Positions 6,431 through 11,593 of a DNA stretch of 11,593 bases are shown here, piece by piece. A program made the translations under genes and the position numbers. Numbering within the stretch: the first letter of the stretch is position 1; each line of letters starts with the position of its first letter. The stretch spans positions 1 to 11,593 of the forward strand of contig JAFAPF010000257.1 of the NCBI GenBank assembly GCA_019247245.1, written 5' to 3'. The notes under the pieces are model-generated. The model was not told the origin of the DNA and ran no database searches. It saw only the letters and a program-made list of their open reading frames with translations. This DNA is from Rubrobacter sp. Its GTDB lineage: Bacteria > Actinomycetota > Rubrobacteria > Rubrobacterales > Rubrobacteraceae.

Positions 6431-7441
6431 GTGACACTAATAGAGTTAGTTCTCTCCGTGGTTGCGATCGTCGGGGCAGCCTCTCTATTTGCTAACTCTA
6501 TAGAGAGATACTCGACGACAGGTTGGGCTGGGGGTAAGGGGCGGTAGGGAGCGTGCTTGCCGCGGTAGGTACCGCCGTGCCGGAAACCATTATCCGTATA
6601 GTCGCCATCTTAGGGGCCTTGGTTGTCGGCGGAGACCCCAGCTCGAGCAGCGAAATAGGGGTTGGAGCTATCCCGGGGGCACCGTTCCTCCGGGCGACGC
6701 TCGCCATGTTCATCGTGGGTGCCGCCTCACTCGGCTTTCGCCATCATAGGGATAGCGGAGGTTAGCATAGACAAGAGGACTGCCTTCCGAGATATAGCGT
6801 TCTTTGTCGTCTTCTTCGCTCTAGCCGCCGGGGCGGCGTTGTACCGTTGCCATTCTTCTTGAAGGTGGCCTGGCAATGTTGCTGGTCGGGGCATACGTCT
6901 TCTACGTGGTGCGGACCGTGTCGTTCGGAGGGGAGGGTCCCGAGGAGGTGCCTGAGGAGCTGTGGATCGGGCCTTGTGGTGAGCAGCCGCCGCTTCTTGC
7001 TGTCGTCGCCCAGGTTCTAGGGTCGCTGGGGGTGATGGCTGCAGGGGCCTACTATTTCGTAGACGCCGTGGAGAGAGGTTCGGCCTCGCTCGGCATACCA
7101 GCAGGTCTGATCTCGTTGATACTTGCACCTCTGGCTACGAAGCTGCCAGAGAAGTTCAACTCCGTCGTCTAGCTCGGAGAGAACAAAGATACGCTGGCTT
7201 TGGGCAACATAACTGGGGCTATGTTCTTTCAGAGCACTGTACTGGTTTCTTTAGGCATATTGTTTACCTCGCGGAGCCTGGACTTCATCAACGTCCGCTC
7301 CGCGGCACTGCCCCTCTTATCAGGTGTCATCCTCTTAGCGTTGTCTGGCGCGAGACTCCGCTCAAAGCACAATACCTGCTGGGCTTTGGTGCTTTATATG
7401 CCGTGTTCGTGGTGATGGCTGCCTACGAGTTCGCTCTCTAA
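6431..7441 (+). pseudogene. Sodium:calcium antiporter, broken by frameshifts and a nonsense codon
   Basis: Joined across frames, this 1011-bp stretch spells a full-length (about 335 residue) CaCA-type cation antiporter. Both alpha repeats survive: LAAVGTAVPETII...GAIPGAPF (about 6556-6690) and LAPLATKLPEKFNSV...LGNITGAMFFQST (about 7122-7240). The frame changes at about 6538-6541 (a GGGG run), 6740-6760, near 6840, near 6868 and around 7370, and TAG at 7170-7172 stands where the family has a tryptophan codon. GTG 6431 is preceded by GAAGG, and TAGAAT (6365-6370) is a possible -10. Arginines at membrane positions (IIRIVA, PFLRATL) fit relaxed selection. The remaining pieces are still easy to read, so inactivation is recent, or the assembly has local errors. 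It would have exchanged Na+ or H+ for Ca2+ at the membrane. Confidence 0.85.
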
Positions 7442-7511
7442 CTGCCTTCTTTACTAGAAGCCCAGAGCAAGAGTCTGTTTTCCGCGTGCTGATAGAATGA
7501 GCCTTCAGCGG

Positions 7512-7563
7512 ACGAGTAATCGTGATCCTACCCTCCTGCGGGAACGAGGGAACCTAGCGGTAG
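7512..7563 (+). other. Stem-loop region in the terC leader
   Basis: Nested complementarity precedes terC. ACGA-GTAA-TCGT forms a small hairpin (7512-7523). CTACC (7528-7532) can pair with GGTAG (7559-7563), and the alternative CCCTC (7531-7535) with GAGGG (7546-7550). The two larger pairings share two bases and are partly exclusive. terC-class genes are often under the yybP-ykoY manganese riboswitch, but I cannot find its conserved core here. Significance is unproven. Confidence 0.3.
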
Positions 7564-7576
7564 AAGAGGAAGCGGT

Positions 7577-8287
7577 TTGACAGAATTTTTAAGCGGGGAG
7601 CTTCTCGTCCGTTTTTTGGGGATTCTCTGGTTTAACCTGATCCTCTCTGGTGATAACGCAGCTGTCATTGCGCTGGCTGTTCGGCGACTGGAAGGCCCTA
7701 TACGATGGAGGGCGATGATCTTCGGAGTCCTCGGGGCGGTGGTGTTGCGCCTGGTCTTCGCGGGGATCGTAGCTTACCTGCTCGCGGTGCCATTACTTCT
7801 CGCGGTTGGGGGACTTCTCCTTTTCTGGATCGCTTGGCAGCTTATACAGGGCGACGAGCATGGAGAAGGTGGCAAGGTACAGTCAGGAGGTAACCTGCGG
7901 GAGGCCGTGCGGATCATCCTAGTGGCCGACGCCGTAATGTCGATCGACAACATCGTTGCCCTCGTCGGGGTGTCTGGAGGGAACCTGTGGCTGCTCGCAG
8001 TCGGGCTTGCGCTTACCATACCGCTCGTGATCTTCGGTAGCGCGATCCTAAGCACCGTGTTAGGTCGGTTTCCCTGGTTAACCTATGTCGGGGCCGGGGC
8101 CCTCGTGTGGGTCGCCGTGGAGATGTTCTTCGAAGACCCTATTATCACCGGCTTCGTGGGCGAATCCCTGCACGGTGCCAGGCTAATCATCCAGGTCCTT
8201 ATTACCGCACTTTTTGTCGTTGCTGCACAGCTATGGCCACGCATGCCCCGAAACATGGGTTTCAAGCGTTCCGGCCCTAACGGTTGA
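7577..8287 (+). CDS. TerC-family integral membrane protein (YjbE-type)
   Basis: A 236-residue membrane protein with about seven hydrophobic helices. The two hallmark motifs are NLILSGDNAAVIALAV (20-35), with D26 and N27, and ADAVMSIDNIVALVG (117-131), with D118, D124 and N125; they sit in the pore-lining helices of the two internal repeats. A hydrophilic loop, DEHGEGGKVQSGG (93-105), links the halves. Members such as Bacillus YkoY and YceF export manganese; others help metallate secreted proteins. Metal export is inferred here. The start is TTG at 7577, with GAGGA (7566-7570) 6 nt upstream. The leader can fold. The last 11 bp overlap the end of the convergent coiled-coil gene. It follows the dead antiporter on the same strand, 135 bp away. 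Confidence 0.88.
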   Translation: MTEFLSGELLVRFLGILWFNLILSGDNAAVIALAVRRLEGPIRWRAMIFGVLGAVVLRLVFAGIVAYLLAVPLLLAVGGLLLFWIAWQLIQGDEHGEGGKVQSGGNLREAVRIILVADAVMSIDNIVALVGVSGGNLWLLAVGLALTIPLVIFGSAILSTVLGRFPWLTYVGAGALVWVAVEMFFEDPIITGFVGESLHGARLIIQVLITALFVVAAQLWPRMPRNMGFKRSGPNG

Positions 8288-8708
8288 ATATACGAGCCAC
8301 AAGCCGGCGCTGCTGTAACCTGGCAAGCTCTAACTGAGCTTCTTCCAAGGTTTGCTCGATCCCAGCTAAGTGCTCTATGCGTTCCATTAGCATGAGACGC
8401 TCCTCGGAAGCTGCCCGCAGCTCTAAGACCTCCTCTGTGAGCCAGCGACGCTCCTCAACGCTTTCTTTGATCTCCTTCTGAAGCCTGAGGTTCGTTGCTC
8501 GCACTTCCTTAAGCTGAGCCGAAAGGCAACCGACCTTCTCCCGGGTGTCGGCTAGCTCCCGCGCAAGCTCCAGCATTGTGGTTCCCGTCCGGCCGCAGAT
8601 AGCCTCCAGCGGTATACGCCCATCAGGACGAGCAAGCCTTCTAGCCTCGCTTTCCGAAACGCCCATGACGCGCGCTGCTGCCTCCAGGGAGAGGGAAGCC
8701 TCCACCAC
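8277..8708 (-). CDS. HTH plus coiled-coil protein, third gene of the htrA operon
   Basis: A 143-residue soluble protein. Residues 5-30 (SLSLEAAARVMGVSESEARRLA) look like a small helix-turn-helix of the MerR/excisionase type. Residues 48-135 are a long, highly charged heptad-rich helix (REKVGCLSAQLKEVRATN, EERRWLTEEVLELRAASEER), so it likely forms coiled-coil dimers. The end is basic (QQRRLVARIFNR). It starts with one of two consecutive GTG codons (8708 or 8705) directly after the TAG of the upstream gene, with GGAGG 5 nt before, so it is translationally coupled. The stop lies within the 3' end of convergent terC. Function is unknown; a DNA-binding or scaffolding protein working with the protease is a guess. 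Confidence 0.7.
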   Translation of the reverse strand: MVEASLSLEAAARVMGVSESEARRLARPDGRIPLEAICGRTGTTMLELARELADTREKVGCLSAQLKEVRATNLRLQKEIKESVEERRWLTEEVLELRAASEERLMLMERIEHLAGIEQTLEEAQLELARLQQRRLVARIFNR

Positions 8709-8948
8709 CTAGCCCTCCGCCACGTTCTCGGTGCCGGGTGAGAGTTCAGGCTCGTAGCCTACGTCCCGCACGGCCTGTGCGATCTGGTCTAGCTCTACCT
8801 CTCCACCGTTGTAAGAGATGGCCAAAAGCTCCTTCGCCAAGTTGACCTCGATCGTTTCCACAAAACCGAGTTGGGCGAGTGCCTTATCCAGGTGTTCGGC
8901 CTCCCCGCTCTGCGTGAGGCCATGCACCACTAGGGTTACGTCCGGCAT
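8709..8948 (-). CDS. HMA-fold protein without the CxxC metal site
   Basis: A 79-residue protein with the length and strand-helix pattern of a heavy-metal-associated (CopZ-like) domain: a first strand VTLVVHGL, a helix EAEHLDKALAQLG, then VETIEVNLAKELLAISY and a second helix DQIAQAVRDVGYEPEL, very like the family's I..AI.d.GYe. In metal-binding members the loop after strand one reads GMTCxxC; here it is GLTQSGE, so both cysteines (positions 13 and 16) are replaced by Gln and Glu. The protein has no cysteine, so copper carriage by the usual site is impossible. GGAGG lies 6 nt before the ATG at 8948. It sits 21 bp after htrA and abuts the coiled-coil gene, which suggests a protein-interaction role within this operon. 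Confidence 0.78.
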   Translation of the reverse strand: MPDVTLVVHGLTQSGEAEHLDKALAQLGFVETIEVNLAKELLAISYNGGEVELDQIAQAVRDVGYEPELSPGTENVAEG

Positions 8949-8969
8949 GTTCTTCCTCCGTTCACTCTT

Positions 8970-9944
8970 TTAGCTTGCTGGCTGTTCTTGGGGCCTGACG
9001 TGGAGGGTCAACTCTTGCTTACCACGTAGCACACGTAGCTGTGTGTCACGGCCTATTGACGACTCATCTAGGAGATTCAACAGGTCGTCAGTAGAGCGTA
9101 TGTGCTTCTCACCGAAGCCCAGGATCAAATCCCCCGATCTAATACCCGCCCTGTCGGCAGGCCCGTTCGGCGAGACGCTCTCGACCTGAGCACCGCCCGG
9201 CGAGGAGTCATCCCACCGAGTGCGACTGGCGATCATCACCCCTAGAAAGGCTCGACGCACGCGCCCATCGGTTACGAGCGAGAAGATTACGCGGCGAAAG
9301 GCGACCGAGACCGGGACGGCAAAACCTATCCCCTGGGCTCCACCGATGATCGCTGTATTTATACCTACGACTCTTCCGGAGGTATCCGCCAGAGGACCAC
9401 CCGAGTTGCCGGGATTGATCGATGCGTCTGTCTGGATTACGTTTTCGATCATGCGCCCCCCCTCACTGCGTAAGGAGCGCCCTAAAGCGCTCACTACCCC
9501 AGCCGTCACCGTCTGCTGGAAACCCAACGGGCTTCCGATCGCTACCACCAGCTGCCCCACAACCAGGTTCTGCGCTTCTCCCAAAGGAGCCACGGTAAAC
9601 TCTCCTTCAGGTTCGAAGCGAACCACCGCCAAATCACTTGGTGGGTCGTCTCCCAGGAGCTCTAGGGAAGCTGTATTCCCGTCGGCGAGCGTCACCTCTA
9701 AACCACTTCCAGACCCGCCAACCCGACTTAGCCCACGCACTACATGGCTGTTCGTCACGGCGATGCCCGCGTCGCCGTTGGAACCGAGGATGATTCCGCT
9801 CCCACCACTACGCCCCGACCGAACACCGATAGAGATCACAGCCGGCTCCAGCTGCTCGGTCACCTCACGGACAGCTCGGGAGTAGGCGTCGAGCTCCTCA
9901 GGTTCCAGACGTGAGCTCATAGACAGATTCTCGAATATCTCCAT
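8970..9944 (-). CDS. HtrA/DegP-like serine protease with one PDZ domain
   Basis: A 324-residue trypsin-fold protease with the complete triad: His67 in TNSHVV, Asp104 in SDLAVV, and Ser181 in GNSGGPL, preceded by QTDASINPGNSGG. IAVPV-type loops are present (GIGFAVPVSVA, 205-215). A single PDZ domain covers about 235-320, with VESVSPNGPADRAGIRSGDLILGFG. Most bacterial HtrA proteins carry a signal peptide or N-terminal membrane helix; this one begins MEIFENLSMSSRLEPEELD with neither, so it is probably cytosolic, unless the start is mis-called (no better upstream start is seen). The ATG at 9944 has no Shine-Dalgarno; TAAAAA ends 6 nt upstream and may be a weak leaderless -10. First gene of the three-gene minus-strand operon. 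Confidence 0.9.
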   Translation of the reverse strand: MEIFENLSMSSRLEPEELDAYSRAVREVTEQLEPAVISIGVRSGRSGGSGIILGSNGDAGIAVTNSHVVRGLSRVGGSGSGLEVTLADGNTASLELLGDDPPSDLAVVRFEPEGEFTVAPLGEAQNLVVGQLVVAIGSPLGFQQTVTAGVVSALGRSLRSEGGRMIENVIQTDASINPGNSGGPLADTSGRVVGINTAIIGGAQGIGFAVPVSVAFRRVIFSLVTDGRVRRAFLGVMIASRTRWDDSSPGGAQVESVSPNGPADRAGIRSGDLILGFGEKHIRSTDDLLNLLDESSIGRDTQLRVLRGKQELTLHVRPQEQPAS

Positions 9945-10110
9945 GGGTTCTTTTTACCGCATCTGGGGTGGTACAACATGGCGCAAAGACACAACTTTTA
10001 TTCGTTTGTGGGTGAGTGTAAGATGAACTCCGGAGCTTCGCTTGGGACAAGCGGCGCCCGATTGGTTGCAAAGGAGTTCATGAGCTTGACGTTTTGAGGA
10101 CGGTGATGCC

Positions 10111-11232
10111 TTGACGGTTACATCTGCCCCTGCCGCGCTGAGGTTCTCCTCCAGAGGCTTGTGGCTGATCTCGCCTAGCTACGACCTTGTCTTCATCATT
10201 TTCTCTAGCGCACTGCTGCTGGTTCCTCACCTGTTTGCGCAGATAGGTGGACTTTCTAATGTAATAGTAGACCTCCTAGTCACCGCTCTTATAGGCGGAC
10301 CGCACCTGTTCGCTACTTACACCATGACCTTCATGGAGCCGCACTTCCGGGAGCGTTATCGACGCTACACCCGGGGGGCGTTATTGATGCCAGTACTCGT
10401 CGTGTCTCTTGCGATCTACAACCTCACCTTGCTCGTCACCATCTTCTTCTTCTGGGCGTCGGTGCATGTTATTCACCAGGCGGCATACATCGCCGACTCG
10501 TATCGTTTCAAGGATCCACGCGGTCGGGGACTAGTCCGGTGGCGACTGTGGTCACGGGTGATCGACTATGGGCTCCTGATGACGAGCCTTTACCCGATAG
10601 CTACTTACAAGTTCACCGGCACACCACTCGTGATCGGCGGTGCGAATCTCTCGAGCGAGGGTTTCGAGACGGGCGGACGAGCACTGTTGTTCCCCGACTT
10701 TCTTAAGTTCGAGTGGCTAGGGCCGCTCGCAGCCGGTGCCTTCTTTTTACTGCTCGCTGCCTTCGCAGTGAAGACGGTCTGGGAATGGCGGGTCGATCTC
10801 TTCCACCTCCCAAAGACGCTACATATGAGCCTCGCGGCGGTTCTGTTCTTCATTACACCAGCCTTACCGAACCTCGATGTGGCTTTCCAGGGCCTCAATG
10901 TCTGGCATTCCTTCCAATACCTCGCGGTTGTGCTCTACCTCAACCGGTTGCGGGCTGAGCGGGGGCTTATCGGCTCTGAGTTAGTAGCGCGCGTCTCCAA
11001 GAGTGGGCGCCACCTGTACTGGATGTGTTTGCTATTCACCCTCGGTGCGGCTGTCATCTACCTACTCGTGTACGGCGCGGTTGTGCTCGGTGGACTGTGG
11101 GCGGACGATCCGGCTCAGCAGCACTACTTCTCGTTCTATACTGTGGTGCTATCGGCGCTTCTCGTACACTACTACTTCGACCACTTCCTCTTCTTGCAAG
11201 TAGACGACGTCATCACCCCACACTGGGCCTAG
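10111..11232 (+). CDS. Polytopic histidine-rich membrane protein, unknown function
   Basis: A 373-residue protein with about eight to nine hydrophobic helices. Histidines sit at helix ends in distinctive contexts: GGPHLFATYT (H65), EPHFRERYRR (H78), HVIHQAAYIADSY (H119, H122), NVWHSFQYLAVVLYLNR (H266) and HYYFDHFLF (H353, H357). From memory, related uncharacterised bacterial proteins keep similar blocks (PHvfATxxRTY, H.iRQ.Yg, HN.QYH, YY.D). This pattern suggests a metal or heme site within the membrane, as in Blh/Brp-type carotene oxygenases, but the motifs do not match those enzymes well enough for an assignment. The start is TTG at 10111, with GAGG 11 nt upstream, a poor spacing; no other early start fits. 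Divergent from htrA with 166 bp between them; murT follows 67 bp downstream, with its own promoter. Confidence 0.75.
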   Translation: MTVTSAPAALRFSSRGLWLISPSYDLVFIIFSSALLLVPHLFAQIGGLSNVIVDLLVTALIGGPHLFATYTMTFMEPHFRERYRRYTRGALLMPVLVVSLAIYNLTLLVTIFFFWASVHVIHQAAYIADSYRFKDPRGRGLVRWRLWSRVIDYGLLMTSLYPIATYKFTGTPLVIGGANLSSEGFETGGRALLFPDFLKFEWLGPLAAGAFFLLLAAFAVKTVWEWRVDLFHLPKTLHMSLAAVLFFITPALPNLDVAFQGLNVWHSFQYLAVVLYLNRLRAERGLIGSELVARVSKSGRHLYWMCLLFTLGAAVIYLLVYGAVVLGGLWADDPAQQHYFSFYTVVLSALLVHYYFDHFLFLQVDDVITPHWA

Positions 11233-11234
11233 AG

Positions 11235-11252
11235 ACTCGAGGAATATCGAGT
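11235..11252 (+). terminator. Short stem-loop after the membrane protein gene
   Basis: ACTCGA (11235-11240) and TCGAGT (11247-11252) form a 6-bp stem with a 6-nt loop, starting 2 nt after the stop codon. No T run follows, so it is at best a weak terminator or an mRNA-end structure. Confidence 0.3.
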
Positions 11253-11287
11253 AGAGGGCGGCTTCTTCTCTACTTATACTCTCCTTA

Positions 11288-11293
11288 TATAAT
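11288..11293 (+). promoter_or_regulatory. -10 box of murT (leaderless promoter)
   Basis: A perfect TATAAT ends 6 nt before the GTG start at 11300, so the transcript should begin at the G of the start codon. No Shine-Dalgarno is present. No good -35 is visible (a TTCTTC-type stretch near 11263); a second TATACT lies at 11275-11280. Leaderless starts with TANNNT-N6-7-RTG are common in Actinobacteria. Confidence 0.65.
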
Positions 11294-11299
11294 CCTGGC

Positions 11300-11593
11300 G
11301 TGAGCAGGGCTCTCTACAACGCACGCCTCTCGGCGGCTATTGCCGTCGCCAGCGTGGCCCAACTCGCGAGCCGCACCCTCCGTACCGGTGGGGGTACCAC
11401 GGTGCCCGGTGTGATAGCACGAAGGGTAGACCCAGCGGTGCTCACGAAGCTCTCTAGGCAGCTCACACGCGGGTCGGCGGCGATTACAGGTACCAATGGC
11501 AAGACGACCACGACCCGAATGGTCAGCAAGATACTGCGGACCGCGGGTCGTCACCCGGTTAGCAACTCCACGGGTGCGAACCTCGTCACTGGG
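11300..11593 (+). CDS. murT: Lipid II isoglutaminyl synthase subunit MurT (3' truncated by window)
   Basis: The first 98 codons of a Mur ligase-like protein. MurT with its glutaminase partner GatD amidates the D-glutamate of the lipid II stem peptide on the cytosolic face of the membrane. Typical MurT features are the GGGTTVPG motif (30-37), the region leading to ARRVDPAVLTKLSRQLTRG, the ATP-binding loop ITGTNGKTTTTRM (62-74), and NSTGANLVTG at the edge (family: N.SGANL..G). This distinguishes it from MurC-F, which lack the GGGTxxPG stretch. The GTG at 11300 is chosen because it follows TATAAT by 6 nt and gives the family N-terminus. gatD would be expected just downstream, outside the window. 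Confidence 0.88.
   Translation, partial: MSRALYNARLSAAIAVASVAQLASRTLRTGGGTTVPGVIARRVDPAVLTKLSRQLTRGSAAITGTNGKTTTTRMVSKILRTAGRHPVSNSTGANLVTG

Noticed and set aside
6333..6437. 35-residue N-terminal extension of larB from GTG 6437
   Set aside because: Atypical Ser/Arg-rich sequence, longer than the family, and would overlap the divergent antiporter start; GTG 6332 fits better.
6530..6560. Programmed -1 frameshift in the antiporter at the GGGG run
   Set aside because: GGG-on-GGG slippage is possible here, but there is no proper heptamer, and several further frameshifts plus a nonsense codon make decay the simpler reading.
7442..7576. yybP-ykoY manganese riboswitch before terC
   Set aside because: The conserved GGGGAGUA-type loop and CCUUGC-type partner could not be found; only generic hairpins are seen.
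9220..9885. Plus-strand 221-codon ORF antisense to htrA
   Set aside because: Low-complexity Pro/Arg/Ser/Thr translation typical of a shadow of a GC-rich gene; the htrA frame has full catalytic motifs.
10141..11232. Assignment of the histidine-rich protein as Blh/Brp carotene dioxygenase
   Set aside because: Histidine spacing and surrounding motifs do not match what I know of that family; no carotenoid genes nearby.
1..11593. CRISPR arrays, tRNA/rRNA genes, prophage or toxin-antitoxin and defence operons
   Set aside because: No regularly spaced repeats, no tRNA T-loop or acceptor pairing and no defence domains were seen on either strand.

Overview
The window looks like chromosomal DNA of an actinobacterium, probably a deep-branching lineage (Rubrobacter/Thermoleophilia-like is a guess). 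The clues are a MurT-type Mur ligase at the right edge, a small membrane protein resembling the SCO4848 family, many GTG/TTG starts, a moderately GC-rich composition, and several genes whose start codon lies 6-7 nt after a TANNNT -10 box with no Shine-Dalgarno, as expected for leaderless transcripts. No tRNA, rRNA, CRISPR array, phage or defence operon is visible. This is mostly housekeeping DNA with a few odd proteins.

Left end (1-837): the open C-terminal part of an unidentified ORF, a badly decayed IS630-like transposase tail, and a two-helix membrane protein on the minus strand. At 838-1941 sits a flavin/SLBB protein of the RnfC/PduS class with no cysteine at all; a strong stem-loop terminator follows and also separates it from the convergent genes. 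On the minus strand 2021-3907 come a diacylglycerol/lipid kinase and a short malonyl-CoA:ACP transacylase (lipid metabolism). A 315-bp intergenic region (3908-4222) then leads to an unrecognised 183-aa protein with a possible Cys/His zinc site, and a 30-codon hydrophobic peptide.

Middle: a minus-strand pair larB-thpR, in which the thpR ribosome binding site overlaps the larB stop codon. larB makes the first intermediate of the nickel-pincer cofactor; no other lar gene is in view. Divergent from it is a sodium:calcium antiporter broken by about five frameshifts and one nonsense codon, so a pseudogene. It is followed by an intact TerC-type membrane protein (metal export) with an unidentified stem-loop in its leader.

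Right: a minus-strand operon of an HtrA-like serine protease with PDZ domain but no signal peptide or membrane anchor, an HMA-fold protein lacking its CxxC metal site, and an HTH plus coiled-coil protein. The last two are immediately adjacent, and the final gene overlaps the end of terC. Divergent to it is a polytopic membrane protein rich in conserved-looking histidines. Last is murT, cut by the window edge, behind a perfect TATAAT box placed for leaderless transcription.

Most interesting for a second look: the cysteine-free PduS-like protein, the HtrA / degenerate-HMA / coiled-coil operon, the histidine-rich membrane protein, the shortened FabD, and the leaderless promoter pattern.
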